Source of the DNA: Halobacteriovoraceae bacterium
GTDB taxonomy: Bacteria > Bdellovibrionota > Bacteriovoracia > Bacteriovoracales > Bacteriovoracaceae
Assembly (NCBI GenBank): GCA_020635135.1
Contig: JACKAJ010000016.1
Location: forward strand, 893,172 to 957,171
Direction of reading: 5' to 3'
Length of the DNA stretch: 64,000 nt
In this document: in pieces, positions 46,585 to 55,685 of the stretch
Position numbering within the stretch: the stretch's first letter is position 1
Layout of the letters: every line of letters starts with the position of its first letter
Program-made: the position numbers and the translations under genes
Notes under the pieces: generated by a model
The model's database searches: none
Told to the model about the DNA's origin: nothing
The model's input: the letters and a program-made list of their open reading frames with translations, nothing else

Positions 46585-48498
46585 TTAGAATTGCCGAACC
46601 AATTTGGAAAATTTTTTGTTCAGCTGGGCTTCCTTTCTTGATTGATATTGGATTGCAATATAAAGCTCCAAGATTTCAAAAACTTTTGCAAACTCTCGAT
46701 TGTTCTTAAGTAAACCTAATAACTCAACTGGTCCCCAAGTGCTCTCAATAGGTATCCCCTTTTTCTCCAATTTTTTCTTAAACTTTACGTAGGTAGCTTC
46801 AATTTTATCCTTTTGATTGGGTGATTTTAACCACTTTAATCCTAGCCATAAGAACATGAGAAAAAGTGCTGGCAAAACAATGGCCAAGCTAAAAAATATC
46901 TTGAGATTAAGTTTGAATTTTCTCGCTAGTTCTTTTTGAGCATCGAGATTGAAGTTATCGAAAAATAAATTCACCTGGGTATTCACATAATCCACAAATT
47001 TCTGCAATTGAAAGTACTGCTGAATAACAAATGTCCCTTGCAAATCAATACCAGCATATTTTTTAAGCGAGCTGGCCCAGGGATAGGGTTCAATAAACCC
47101 TTGACCTCCACGCGCTATCCGCAATGGCTCCACGTAAGAGGTGGGATCGAAGCGCTCCCAGCGCCCGTCTAAATAAGCCTCTACCCAGGTATGGGCATCA
47201 TTGGATCGCAGTAAATAAAACTGTCCTAACTCATTGTACTCACCACCTTGAAACCCGGAAATAAGGCGAGCGGGAATCCCCTTCAGGCGCAAAAGAATTC
47301 CCATCAAAGAAGAATAGTGAGTGCAATAGCCTATTTTGTTAATGAGAAAATCTTGCAGGGTCTGCATGCTCCCAGGTGAAAGAGAGTATTGAAAATTATT
47401 CTCTTTCAAGTACTGTTTGATCTGCGTGAGATAGTGCCTGGGTGAATCACTCGCTAGCCCTTTAGCAATCGATTTCACTTTTTCGGGAAGCCCATCTGGC
47501 AATTGCAAATAATCTTGAGGATTAATTTTTTCTTTTTGAGATTCAAGATTCGAATAGACTGTATAATTTTTTTGAGGGTTTCGATTTCTGGTTTTAAAAG
47601 TTTTGTCTTGAAGAGAATAAAAATTAGCATAGGAGCTTGTGATTTGTTGAGGAGTATCGAGAGCGATAAGGTCGCCTTGGAAATTTCGAAGCGTGTAGTA
47701 TTGTGATTTGAAGAGATTTTCTTTTGGTTGATCCGAACCAGTGACTAACTGATAAGGGGTGCGATGATAGCGCCAGTTATAGCCATCAGTGATCCTTAAC
47801 ACTCTTCCTCTCCAATAAAGCTGTTCCCTGGGAAGCTCGTTCGAGACAAAAACCCGCATTACCGCCTCACCATTTGAGCGAAGACTGGATATGCTGCTAT
47901 TATTAATTTCGCCTGAGTAGCCAATTTTTCCCATTTGTTCGCTTCCCAAAGTGGGGAAAAAGTAACGATAGCGTGGAAAAAAGATAAAAAGAGAGATGAA
48001 AAGTGGCAAGGCCATGAGAAAGACTTGAAGAATATTTTTGAACATCTCGCGATCAAAAAAATGAGAGTCTCGAAAATCAGGAATTTGAAACATGGCAATC
48101 AGAACAATGATCGCAAGAATTGCAAAAATCATATAGTAGAGATTCGAATTAAAAAGAGCACCTCCTGCAATCACTAAGAAATGGCAGTGGAGTAAAAAAT
48201 AAAAATCTCTTTGCTCATGCAACTGTAAAAATTTAAATGCCGTGAGAATCAAAAAAAAGCACAGCGCAGACTCCGGGTGCAACGAAAATTGATAATAGAC
48301 AAAGAGGTAGAGACTTGCCAAAACAAGCGCAATATTTGTAAGAAATCGTGGAGCCCTTTTCAACCATGGTTGAAAAAATAAAATGAGAAAGCCAAGATAG
48401 ATGAATAAATTTTCAACTTCTCCCAATAAAAAAACCAAGACAAAGGAAAAAATAAAAAAGAGCAGAAATGTTGGTGTTATTTTTTTTAATAAATTCAT
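46585..48498 (-). CDS. Transglutaminase-like membrane protein, TgpA/DUF3488 type
   Basis: A 637-residue inner-membrane protein. Numbered from the ATG at 48498, about six N-terminal helices (DUF3488 region, to about residue 175) are followed by a periplasmic part with a transglutaminase core. The catalytic triad is visible: C392 in GYCTHYSSLMG, H436 in NDAHTWVEAYL and D451 in ERFDPT. A further helix (near 545-565) and a cytosolic DUF4129-like tail follow. TgpA-type proteins act on periplasmic protein or peptidoglycan substrates. It is the third gene of a moxR-DUF58-tgpA operon: the DUF58 stop is one base upstream of this ATG. A GTG start at 48549 would overlap the DUF58 gene and is less likely. 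Confidence 0.9.
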   Translation of the reverse strand: MNLLKKITPTFLLFFIFSFVLVFLLGEVENLFIYLGFLILFFQPWLKRAPRFLTNIALVLASLYLFVYYQFSLHPESALCFFLILTAFKFLQLHEQRDFYFLLHCHFLVIAGGALFNSNLYYMIFAILAIIVLIAMFQIPDFRDSHFFDREMFKNILQVFLMALPLFISLFIFFPRYRYFFPTLGSEQMGKIGYSGEINNSSISSLRSNGEAVMRVFVSNELPREQLYWRGRVLRITDGYNWRYHRTPYQLVTGSDQPKENLFKSQYYTLRNFQGDLIALDTPQQITSSYANFYSLQDKTFKTRNRNPQKNYTVYSNLESQKEKINPQDYLQLPDGLPEKVKSIAKGLASDSPRHYLTQIKQYLKENNFQYSLSPGSMQTLQDFLINKIGYCTHYSSLMGILLRLKGIPARLISGFQGGEYNELGQFYLLRSNDAHTWVEAYLDGRWERFDPTSYVEPLRIARGGQGFIEPYPWASSLKKYAGIDLQGTFVIQQYFQLQKFVDYVNTQVNLFFDNFNLDAQKELARKFKLNLKIFFSLAIVLPALFLMFLWLGLKWLKSPNQKDKIEATYVKFKKKLEKKGIPIESTWGPVELLGLLKNNREFAKVFEILELYIAIQYQSRKEAQLNKKFSKLVRQF

Positions 48499-48499
48499 G

Positions 48500-49423
48500 T
48501 TAGAAGTTTGAGAGAGTTTCCAAGCACTTTTCTCGATGCTCCCCCCCACCTTGCGGTCCCAAACTCAGATCACCCAAAATCATTTTCCAATTTTTATTTT
48601 CAAGAAAGGCTTTTTGAACCAGATAAGAGAGTTTTTCAATTTTCTCCTCAGAGCTACCACTTAATTTCTGAAAACTAAAGGTAAGCATATCACCCGATTC
48701 ATCGTGATATTTTTTCCAATAGAGCTCATCTTTTTTAGCATATAATTTCCAGTCCACCCGATTGGCCGCCAGGGATTCGTGATACTTGATATGTTCAGCA
48801 AAATTGAGCTCTTCAAATTCATTTCGAGTTTTGTCAGCACTTTGTTCCTGGTCCCAAAAGAAACTTTCCTCTCTTCTTTTAGGATAGATAAAAAAGGAAC
48901 ATTCCACTGAAACCACTTTCCAGGCCACAAATAAGAGACTGGGTGAACGGGTCGATAATTGCAAACGATTCAATTGATAATATCCTCTCTTAAGCCCCCC
49001 TTTATGAAGAACTTGCAGAGCCGTTTGAGCCTTAGGAATATCCGTTATTATTCCCAAGGGTTCTTTTTCGGGTAACCATGTTTCCAACAATAAGTTTTTG
49101 AAAGCGCGGTTGTTTTTATTTTTAATCTTGAAGCTCATCTCCACTGGCGAGTCTGCAAATTCAGAATGCACAGTCATCCCTTCAATCTCAACGTTCTTAA
49201 TATTAAGATGCGTGAGCAGCATATTCACCACTGCGAAGGCCACCATAATAAAACTTAAAAGAAGAACCATGTTATTGCCGTAAATATTCCCAAGATTAAA
49301 AACAATAAAGTTAATTCCTAAAAAATAAAAACCTTGTTTGGTTGGGAGAATGTAAATTCGCTTTGGGCGAGCTAAGCGCTTGGAAATTTCGTTTTTATAC
49401 GTCTGTATTTTTGAGAATTTCAT
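48500..49423 (-). CDS. DUF58 family membrane-anchored protein
   Basis: A 307-residue protein with an N-terminal helix pair (about residues 25-70: FYFLGINFIVFNLGNIYG and VLLLSFIMVAFAVVNMLL). A beta-rich segment leads to the DUF58 core motif, seen as HIKYHESLAANRVDWKLYAKKDELYWKKY (the R.IDW..xAR..EL.V consensus). The DUF58 fold resembles von Willebrand A domains and is almost always encoded next to moxR and TgpA-like genes, as here. It overlaps moxR by 29 bp and the transglutaminase gene follows one base after its stop. A GTG four codons upstream (49435) is the alternative start. A bound metal-ion (MIDAS) site is not obvious. Confidence 0.85.
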   Translation of the reverse strand: MKFSKIQTYKNEISKRLARPKRIYILPTKQGFYFLGINFIVFNLGNIYGNNMVLLLSFIMVAFAVVNMLLTHLNIKNVEIEGMTVHSEFADSPVEMSFKIKNKNNRAFKNLLLETWLPEKEPLGIITDIPKAQTALQVLHKGGLKRGYYQLNRLQLSTRSPSLLFVAWKVVSVECSFFIYPKRREESFFWDQEQSADKTRNEFEELNFAEHIKYHESLAANRVDWKLYAKKDELYWKKYHDESGDMLTFSFQKLSGSSEEKIEKLSYLVQKAFLENKNWKMILGDLSLGPQGGGEHREKCLETLSNF

Positions 49424-50351
49424 GAGATAGAGCACTCTCTTTTTTCCATCCCGATTGCTGAGAGGCCACTAAGCGATGGCCCGCCACGTAGGGAAAAAGT
49501 TTTTTAACATCTTCAGGGAGCACAAAATCGCGACCTTGAAGGAAAGCATAGGCCTTAGACGAGGCTACCAAATCAAGACCACAGCGCGTACTGAGCGGTA
49601 GGTATTGTGAACTCTGGCGACTACTTTCTAGCAAGCGGAAGATATAATCGAGCAACTTATCAGAGCAGTGAACCTCCATGGCCTCATCTTTCATGGACGC
49701 AATTTGCCCTTTTTCGATAAGAGGTTTCATTTGTTCAATAAGAACATTGGGATCTTTTCCTTTGAAAAGCTCCATGCTCGATTTTTTATCGAGATACCCT
49801 AGGGTCATCTTCATCATAAAGCGATCGATCTGAGATTCAGGTAGGGGGTAGGTTCCCAATTGCCCGTGGGGGTTTTGAGTAGCCACGACAAAAAAAATCT
49901 CTGGCAAAGAATAATCTTTTCCCTCTACAGAAACTTTTTTTTCTTCCATGGCCTGCAAAAGAGCACTTTGAGTTTTAGGAGAGGCCCGGTTGAGTTCATC
50001 GGCCAATATAATTTCTCCAAATATCGGACCTTTCAAAAACTTAAAATTTTCATTTTCTTTGGAGTAAACATTAGCTCCTATAATATCAGAGGGCAAGAGA
50101 TCATTGGTAAATTGAATGCGACTTAAAAGTAAGTTAAAGGCCTTGGCAAAGTATTTAACAAAAGTCGTTTTCCCCACTCCCGGAGCATCTTCAATAAGAA
50201 GGTGCCCATCAGCGAGAAAACTACAAAGACATAAAAGTACGTGCTCTTCTTTTCCTTTAATATAATCGCGAGAATGCTCCATTAAATTTTGAACAAAGCT
50301 GTGCCATGATGGCTTATCTGTGGATTGTTTTCCTAATGTTTTATCGAGCAT
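49395..50351 (-). CDS. MoxR family AAA+ ATPase
   Basis: A 318-residue cytosolic AAA+ ATPase thought to act as a chaperone or activator for membrane or VWA-type partners. Counted from the ATG at 50351, the Walker A motif (EDAPGVGKTTF) is at about residues 55-64. Walker B (ILADELNRA) is near 115-123 with D118/E119, the sensor-1 region reads VVATQNPHGQLGTYPLPESQIDRF, and the C-terminal AAA lid contains STRCGLDLV and LPEDVKKLFPYVAGHRL. A start 15 codons earlier (50396) is possible, but the chosen ATG has AGAAGAGG seven bases upstream and fits the family. First gene of a three-gene operon with the DUF58 protein and the transglutaminase. Confidence 0.93.
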   Translation of the reverse strand: MLDKTLGKQSTDKPSWHSFVQNLMEHSRDYIKGKEEHVLLCLCSFLADGHLLIEDAPGVGKTTFVKYFAKAFNLLLSRIQFTNDLLPSDIIGANVYSKENENFKFLKGPIFGEIILADELNRASPKTQSALLQAMEEKKVSVEGKDYSLPEIFFVVATQNPHGQLGTYPLPESQIDRFMMKMTLGYLDKKSSMELFKGKDPNVLIEQMKPLIEKGQIASMKDEAMEVHCSDKLLDYIFRLLESSRQSSQYLPLSTRCGLDLVASSKAYAFLQGRDFVLPEDVKKLFPYVAGHRLVASQQSGWKKESALSHEILKNTDV

Positions 50352-50465
50352 AAATAACCTCTTCTCTATCTTATTCTTTAGGTTCACTAAAACCAAGAGG
50401 GTACCATAAACCCGACCCCTTTTGTCCTTTTTACAGAAAAAGTGTTTTTACTTATAGTTATAGAG

Positions 50466-50861
50466 ATGAAAACATTTTTATTTGTAACTTTTCTCATCAC
50501 ATCCTCTCCAAGTTGGTCTCAAAATGATTGCCAAGAATTAAAAAATCGTTATTTACAAAATCTCAGTCAATTGCCGATTGATTGCCAATCTCACGAAGAC
50601 TGCAAAGCTGTCTCTCTTTTATGGAATTCCTGCCAAGGGCACAAGCTCATCAACATTAAGACAGACCAAAAAATTCTCGAAACCATGATGACCCAGTTAA
50701 CTGCTGCTCATCGTGCTTGCAAAGTTCAAGAAGAGGATTGCCCGGTTGAGCCCTATAAAATAATTTGTTTAAAAGGCTCTTGCCGGGCGAAAAAACTCAA
50801 CTCCCCTAAAACTCTATCAGCTCCCCAGCAGAGTCTCGAAAAAGCTCCGGAAACTGAGTAA
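50466..50861 (+). CDS. Small secreted Cys-rich hypothetical protein
   Basis: A 131-residue protein with a signal peptide (MKTFLFVTFLITSSPSWSQ). The mature part has Cys in the order DCQ..., IDCQSHEDCKAV, WNSCQGH, ACKVQEEDC, IICLKGSC. This pattern of eight Cys points to four disulfides. The C-terminal tail is Ser/Pro/Gln-rich. I know of similar secreted proteins of unknown function in myxobacteria and Bdellovibrionota, but no name. An upstream in-frame start (50442) would put eight extra residues before the signal peptide and is less likely. The 3' end overlaps the convergent gene by 56 bp, which is unusually long. Confidence 0.65.
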   Translation: MKTFLFVTFLITSSPSWSQNDCQELKNRYLQNLSQLPIDCQSHEDCKAVSLLWNSCQGHKLINIKTDQKILETMMTQLTAAHRACKVQEEDCPVEPYKIICLKGSCRAKKLNSPKTLSAPQQSLEKAPETE

Positions 50862-51471
50862 GGGGATCGCCTCCAATTTTACCGACAACCCCATAGCGAT
50901 TTTCTACCAAATCAAAACCTCCATCAGGTTTTCGTAGAACTCCTTGGAGAAGATAATTAAATTCAAAAGTAATGCTCAAATAATCTTTCATGGTTTTACG
51001 AAATATTTTCACACCTCGTTTATTAAAAATAAAAGAACAAACTTGCTCGGCTCCAACCACACTCGCCTGACGATTGCAATAGGCTTCATTGACTAAATCT
51101 TTGAGAGCTCCTGTCTCTTTAATTGAAGAATTGAGAAAAGTAATTGCATGAAATTTTGCATTTTTATTTTTAGAGAGTATATCTTTTTTCATAGAGGCAA
51201 TCTCCTTATCCAGAAAGGCTGCATTCATGACAGCTTGAACTAAAGCTCGCTTTTTATTTCTTTTAAAATATTCCCGATAAGAAAAAAGTGGCTTACCACT
51301 GTCATCCAAGGCAATCTCTAAACTTTTTGGTACGAGATAGTAAATATTCTTATCCAAGTGATCTGGGTAAGCTGTCAGATGTTGATCAGTCGCAATGTTT
51401 TCATTAAGAATAGGAAGACTGTATCCCAGGGGAAGACTTAACAAATTAAGTAGAATGAATATTTTTTTCAT
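50806..51471 (-). CDS. Secreted hypothetical protein, YPDH-motif family (short paralogue)
   Basis: A 221-residue protein with a signal peptide (KKIFILLNLLSLPLGYS). Its start (LPILNEN, then YPDHLDKNIYYLVPKS, then IALDDSGKPLFSYREYF) matches the start of the product at 52630-53628. Both also share a middle motif of the type N(K/A).G.K.F....K. It is the last gene of a four-gene operon of exported proteins. AAGGAG lies seven bases before the ATG. I do not recognise the family. The conserved N-terminal motif suggests a common fold, with the C-terminal half shortened here. Confidence 0.7.
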   Translation of the reverse strand: MKKIFILLNLLSLPLGYSLPILNENIATDQHLTAYPDHLDKNIYYLVPKSLEIALDDSGKPLFSYREYFKRNKKRALVQAVMNAAFLDKEIASMKKDILSKNKNAKFHAITFLNSSIKETGALKDLVNEAYCNRQASVVGAEQVCSFIFNKRGVKIFRKTMKDYLSITFEFNYLLQGVLRKPDGGFDLVENRYGVVGKIGGDPLTQFPELFRDSAGELIEF

Positions 51472-51475
51472 TTTT

Positions 51476-51784
51476 TTACTCCTTGTGATGAATATTACAA
51501 ATATTATCGTAGCAATCGATGGAATAACTTTGATCCATCCATTTCTTTATTTTTTCTTTTCGCGGATGAACTTTAATTTTTGTCACGATATTCTGAAGGA
51601 TAGTGATTGGTTCTTTTCCATCCAGGCCTAGCAAAAGTTTTTCCAATTCTTCCATCGTGTTGTGAGAAAGTGATGACCCGGTATTTTTACTCGTCGGAGC
51701 TGGTTTCGGCTCTCCTTTCCCTTCGCAAGACAAAATCCCCACACAAAAAATCGCAATAAAGAAAAGCTTCATTTCATTGAACAT
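51476..51784 (-). CDS. Small lipoprotein
   Basis: A 102-residue protein with a type II signal peptide and lipobox GILSC (Cys at residue 20), followed by EGKGEP. It is therefore a lipoprotein, probably at the inner or outer membrane facing the periplasm. The mature part is Lys-rich and ends with a Cys pair (DCYDNICNI). The start at 51784 has GGAGG six bases upstream. A Met four codons later would be too far from it. The gene overlaps its upstream neighbour by 11 bp and is followed by the YPDH-motif gene five bases later. No function is recognised. Confidence 0.7.
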   Translation of the reverse strand: MFNEMKLFFIAIFCVGILSCEGKGEPKPAPTSKNTGSSLSHNTMEELEKLLLGLDGKEPITILQNIVTKIKVHPRKEKIKKWMDQSYSIDCYDNICNIHHKE

Positions 51785-52643
51785 TTTTCACCTCCACCTT
51801 ATCTATATTGAGATTGACGGAGTACTCATTTTCAAGAGTTCTCTTCTGATAGCGGACAACTTCTATATCCTCTGCTTGTTCAACTTTTGCCAAAGGAAGT
51901 GTAAAAAGCTCACGAAAGCTATTGATCACAAGATTTTGCGGAACATATATACATCGATCAAAAAGCATTTCAGAGAGCTCCTTTTTAAGATCTTTGGAAT
52001 TTGGTTTTTTAGAAATATCATCCACAATTTCAAAATAATTTCTTAAGACTTGAAATCCTTGAATTCCATCCTTGAAAATTTGTGAGCAAATATTTTTTGA
52101 AAGTCGCATTGAATCAGTCTTTTCTTGAAAATAAAATCGCCACGATAGCGGGTTCCCCCACTCCAACAGGACCTCCCCTTTCTCAACGGTTTCGACAAGT
52201 TTTTGAAAGTCACCTTTATCAAACCAAAGAACTCGAGTTACACCCATCATTGCCCCAGAAAAAGTATCGAGCCCTTCAATTTTTTTATCAAGAGGTGTGA
52301 TCTTCAGATAAAAACCCTGCTCGATATCGGATTTTCTGATATCAATACGGTTGAGAAGATATCCAGGATATTTTTCTTTTAAGTTCTTTAGATAAGTGGC
52401 CTTCTCATCTTCAAAATAATAGTAGCGAAGATCCACAATCATGCTCCCCCAGTACTGTTCATCTTGAGCATTTTCAATTAACTGAATTTCCACGTTCGGC
52501 TGGGTAAAGTAGGTTGCAACTTTGTATTCATCGTCAACCCAGAGATCAATGCCTTCCATCCTGGCAGCCTCAGCTTGAAAGCCCATGGTCAGACAAAACA
52601 AGGAAATGATCATTTTAAAGACTTTTTCTCTATAAATCGGCAT
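51774..52643 (-). CDS. Secreted hypothetical protein
   Basis: A 289-residue protein with a signal peptide (basic IYREKVFK, then MIISLFCLTMGFQAEA). The mature part is beta-rich and acidic, with WVDDEYKVATYF, VDLRYYYFEDEKATYLKNLKEKYPGYLLNRIDIRKSD and a segment with two Cys (KNICSQIF and FDRCIYVPQN). It is the second gene of the four-gene exported-protein operon, overlapping the first by 14 bp and the third by 11 bp, which implies coupled translation. AGAGGTGG precedes the ATG. No family is recognised; it likely works with the two YPDH-motif proteins. Confidence 0.7.
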   Translation of the reverse strand: MPIYREKVFKMIISLFCLTMGFQAEAARMEGIDLWVDDEYKVATYFTQPNVEIQLIENAQDEQYWGSMIVDLRYYYFEDEKATYLKNLKEKYPGYLLNRIDIRKSDIEQGFYLKITPLDKKIEGLDTFSGAMMGVTRVLWFDKGDFQKLVETVEKGEVLLEWGNPLSWRFYFQEKTDSMRLSKNICSQIFKDGIQGFQVLRNYFEIVDDISKKPNSKDLKKELSEMLFDRCIYVPQNLVINSFRELFTLPLAKVEQAEDIEVVRYQKRTLENEYSVNLNIDKVEVKNVQ

Positions 52644-53628
52644 CTCTCACCACCTCTGAATAATGATTGCGAATATCTTGAAGAGAAACGGGAAGACATT
52701 GGTTGAGAGTTGTTGCTTGTCTACGCGTCAACACCCATTTTTCTTGCTTCAGTTCTTCACGGTGAACGCTGGCAAAACTAAAGTTGAGAATAGCCCCTCC
52801 TCTTCCTCCACCCATAAGCGGTTTCGCTTGAAGCTCTACAACAAATAATCTTTTGATTATTTTCTCGGCAATAGCATTGACATAATCTTTATCACTCGCA
52901 CTACCTCCATTCACTTGAATGCGAACAAAATTCTGTTGTTTAAGTTTTTCAACTTCACGGGTAATACTGATTTTCCTAAACCAATGACCACCAGAAAGAC
53001 TTGCACGATAATAGTCATAAACTCTTTTCCAATTGATATCGATAACGGCATCAAAATCTGCCGTCCATCCCATCACGTCATAACAATAAAAGAAATTCAA
53101 AAGACCAGGGTTTTTAATCGCCGCTTTAAAAACTTTGGCTCCCGTTTTTGTCAGGATGGCATTCACTCCAATTTCAGCATCTCCTTGCCCTCCAAACTCT
53201 GAAAAATTCCACTCATCAAAAAGAAGTCCCAGCGGCTTCCCATCATCTTTTGTTGACGTCAGGCTTATTGTTGATTTCTGAACCGGGAGCATCGCAATTT
53301 CTGATCCAGGGTGATCTCTCAAAAATTTCTCGAGCGCATTGTTCTGGTCAATCGAAGAAGTCAGCTGAGTCGTGAGCGTAAGATAAGCCCCCCCGTCGGC
53401 TTGGGCTGAGCCCAGTCCCCAGTAGGTGAATCCAAAGATGGGAAGATTAGTGCGATCACGCGCCATCTTGCTCGAATTGGGAAAAAAATAGAATTTCTCT
53501 GAATCGGCATGATCGGGATAGAGAATCACTCCTCCTGGGTATTTATGGGCTTCACTATCTGAGAGGATAGGAACAGCCCAAAGTTTTCCTAAGACCATCC
53601 AAGTCATCATGACCAATAAAATTTTCAT
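52630..53628 (-). CDS. Secreted hypothetical protein, YPDH-motif family (long paralogue)
   Basis: A 332-residue protein with a signal peptide (MKILLVMMTWMVLGKLWA). Its opening (VPILSDSEAHKYPGG, then YPDHADSEKFYFFPNS) parallels the product at 50806-51471. A Gly-rich stretch (GGAYLTLTTQ, GGQGDAEIGVNAILTKTG) and a C-terminal VVELQAKPLMGGGRGGAI segment follow. I chose the ATG at 53628 because AAAGGAG lies five bases upstream and the signal peptide starts there, not 11 codons earlier. It heads a four-gene operon of exported proteins. The function is unknown. Confidence 0.72.
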   Translation of the reverse strand: MKILLVMMTWMVLGKLWAVPILSDSEAHKYPGGVILYPDHADSEKFYFFPNSSKMARDRTNLPIFGFTYWGLGSAQADGGAYLTLTTQLTSSIDQNNALEKFLRDHPGSEIAMLPVQKSTISLTSTKDDGKPLGLLFDEWNFSEFGGQGDAEIGVNAILTKTGAKVFKAAIKNPGLLNFFYCYDVMGWTADFDAVIDINWKRVYDYYRASLSGGHWFRKISITREVEKLKQQNFVRIQVNGGSASDKDYVNAIAEKIIKRLFVVELQAKPLMGGGRGGAILNFSFASVHREELKQEKWVLTRRQATTLNQCLPVSLQDIRNHYSEVVRDADL

Positions 53629-53730
53629 ACTTACTCCTTTAAAAAAAGTGTTGATATCCATAGATCATTTTTAGTGCTATAAGGGGGTTCTAGCAGAGTA
53701 AAAAATTAATATTTTTCATTTTTAGAACAC

Positions 53731-54417
53731 ATGAAAAAAAATAAAATGATTATTTTTGAGAATGATGACTTTATTGTGGCCAATAAACCCTGCGGGCTTA
53801 TGACCATGGGGAGTCGCTCTCAAGACTCTCTCTATGCCCGTCTCCTTGAATACCTCAAACAAAAAGGGCACACTCGCCTGTACGCTGTTCACCGGCTCGA
53901 TAAGGATTGTAGTGGTCTCCTGGTTTTTGCAAAGGATCGTTTGGTCTATAAAGAAATCAGTGAACTTTTTCAAAATCGAAAAGTTTCAAAAAAATATTAT
54001 GCTATTGTTGATTCAGGGTTTTCCGAACTTTATGACCGGACCAATCTCCCTGAAGATCTCCGCCATAATGTTCACGCGAAAAATGAAACTCTCACCATCA
54101 AACTTCCACTCTATGGGATCAAAACAAAATCACGTGTTGATAAAACCAAAGGGAAACAAGCTATAACGGAAGTTAAAATCAAAGATGAGAATGCTGAACG
54201 CTGTCTGCTCGATATTAATCTCAAGACGGGACGTTTTCATCAAATTCGCTGCCACCTCTCTTATCTCGGTTACCCCATTATTGGTGATGAGCTTTACAAA
54301 AGCTCCCACCTCGACTCGCGGCTTCTACTTCACTCTTATTATTTGTCGTTTAAATTGCTGGGAATAAAAAAACCATTTGTTTTTAAATCCCCAATTCCAC
54401 CAGAATTTACTATTTAA
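53731..54417 (+). CDS. RluA family pseudouridine synthase
   Basis: A 228-residue enzyme that isomerises uridine to pseudouridine in rRNA or tRNA. The catalytic motif HRLDKDCSGLLVFAKD carries the nucleophile D57. Other family blocks are IVANKPCGLMTMGS, KKYYAIVDSG, LKTGRFHQIRCHL and YPIIGDELYKSS. There is no N-terminal S4 domain, so it resembles the short RluA/TruC-like members. The target base cannot be assigned. It is a single gene between oppositely oriented genes and converges on the next one with a 4-bp gap. Confidence 0.92.
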   Translation: MKKNKMIIFENDDFIVANKPCGLMTMGSRSQDSLYARLLEYLKQKGHTRLYAVHRLDKDCSGLLVFAKDRLVYKEISELFQNRKVSKKYYAIVDSGFSELYDRTNLPEDLRHNVHAKNETLTIKLPLYGIKTKSRVDKTKGKQAITEVKIKDENAERCLLDINLKTGRFHQIRCHLSYLGYPIIGDELYKSSHLDSRLLLHSYYLSFKLLGIKKPFVFKSPIPPEFTI

Positions 54418-54421
54418 TTTT

Positions 54422-55084
54422 TTATGGCAAGATTTCGATGGCACCATCATTAATTTCGATGGATGTATTGGCAGCTAGAAAAGTGCTAATTTTAACTTTG
54501 ATTTTTATCTTTCTCACTCGAACTTCATTGCGATGACTACCATCTCTAGAATAGAAAATCTCTGCGACATCGCCAGATCCTTCTTGAAAGCGCAGGAAGC
54601 CCCCAGCTTTGTCATGACGATAACCTGATTTTCCTCGCAATTGATTTAAAACAAATTGCAGAGCCTTTGTCTCAGAGAAGTTCCCATTTTCAGGAATAAT
54701 TTGAGCTGATTTTCGGCCCATGAGTTGTCGCATAAACCACCGCCCTTTTTCATTGGCATCGACTCTCTCGATTTCTTTATTGGAATCAAACCCATCTTCA
54801 GAGTGAAGCTGAGTGTACGTGATATCTTCTTCAAAAAGATCCATGAGATTTCGAACATAAAGATCACTTGATTCTGATTTATTCAACTGAAACATTGCTG
54901 TGATGTTGTTGATTTGATCATTATCATTATTTTTATAAACGAGAAGCCCCATATTATAGGTAAACTTCCCAAAAAGTACGTTGCGAAGATCAACGGAGAA
55001 GCTGATTGGGAAATTGGTTTTATAAACTTTTCCATAGGCTAAAGACTGAACGACCAGAAGACTAAAAAGGATAACTTTTTTCAT
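54422..55084 (-). CDS. Secreted hypothetical protein (DUF3108-like size and layout)
   Basis: A 220-residue periplasmic protein with a signal peptide (MKKVILFSLLVVQSLAYG). The mature part is a chain of predicted beta strands: FPISFSVDLRNVLFGKFTYNMGLLVYKN, then AEIFYSRDGSHRNEVRVRKIKIKVKI and ANTSIEINDGAIEILP. This layout is like periplasmic beta-rich substrate-carrier proteins, but I cannot confirm a family. A long upstream in-frame extension (to 55216) would overlap the divergent flavin-reductase gene, so I use the ATG at 55084. A TATAAT box lies at 55101-55106 on this strand, only 17 bp before the ATG, without a good -35. Confidence 0.62.
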   Translation of the reverse strand: MKKVILFSLLVVQSLAYGKVYKTNFPISFSVDLRNVLFGKFTYNMGLLVYKNNDNDQINNITAMFQLNKSESSDLYVRNLMDLFEEDITYTQLHSEDGFDSNKEIERVDANEKGRWFMRQLMGRKSAQIIPENGNFSETKALQFVLNQLRGKSGYRHDKAGGFLRFQEGSGDVAEIFYSRDGSHRNEVRVRKIKIKVKISTFLAANTSIEINDGAIEILP

Positions 55085-55190
55085 GGCCACATAAAACAAG
55101 ATTATACTTTTGCCGTAAATAAAAAATTTCCAACATTGTCTATCTACCTCTCGATTGACGCTTGAATAAAGTCCTTGTATTGTTTTTCCT

Positions 55191-55673
55191 ATGAAAAAAA
55201 TCGAAGACATTGCCATCCCCGTAGGAAAAATCCCCTCGGGGCTCTTTATTATTTGTGCTAAAAGTCAGGAAGGCGTCATTGACGGCTTTCTCGGAAGTTG
55301 GGTTCAGCAAGTATCTTTTAATCCCCTTTTAGTCAGTCTCTGTGTCAAAGCAGGTCGCCCCGCTTCAGAAACAATTCTCAAAAAAGAAAAGTTTTCCATT
55401 AACATTGTGGGTGAACACGATAAATCATTTCTCAAGCATTTTTGGTCTGGCTATGATGCTAATAAAAATCCCTTTTCTGAAATTGAACATGTGATTGATG
55501 AAAGTGGAGCTGTTGTAATGAAGTCCAGTCTCGCGACATTAGTTTGTGAACCCATCAGTATCACACAGCCTGGTGACCACAATCTGGTTGTTGCCAAGGT
55601 GATTGATAGCCACATTCAACACCCCGATGCCACTCCCATGGTTCACACCCGAAAAAGTGGTTTGAGTTACTAA
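55191..55673 (+). CDS. Flavin reductase-like, FMN-binding split-barrel protein
   Basis: A 160-residue protein of the flavin-reductase-like domain family, which binds FMN and often supplies reduced flavin or reduces small substrates. Matching blocks are GLFIICAKSQEGVIDGFLGSWVQQVSFNPLLVSLCVK, then SETILKKEKFSINIV, an IDESGAVV(M)KSS segment and GDHNLVVAKVID. The length is typical. It is transcribed divergently from a secreted-protein gene and ends 12 bp from the aldehyde-dehydrogenase operon. No partner oxygenase is nearby, so the physiological substrate is unknown. Confidence 0.85.
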   Translation: MKKIEDIAIPVGKIPSGLFIICAKSQEGVIDGFLGSWVQQVSFNPLLVSLCVKAGRPASETILKKEKFSINIVGEHDKSFLKHFWSGYDANKNPFSEIEHVIDESGAVVMKSSLATLVCEPISITQPGDHNLVVAKVIDSHIQHPDATPMVHTRKSGLSY

Positions 55674-55685
55674 GGCGGGTGTGTC

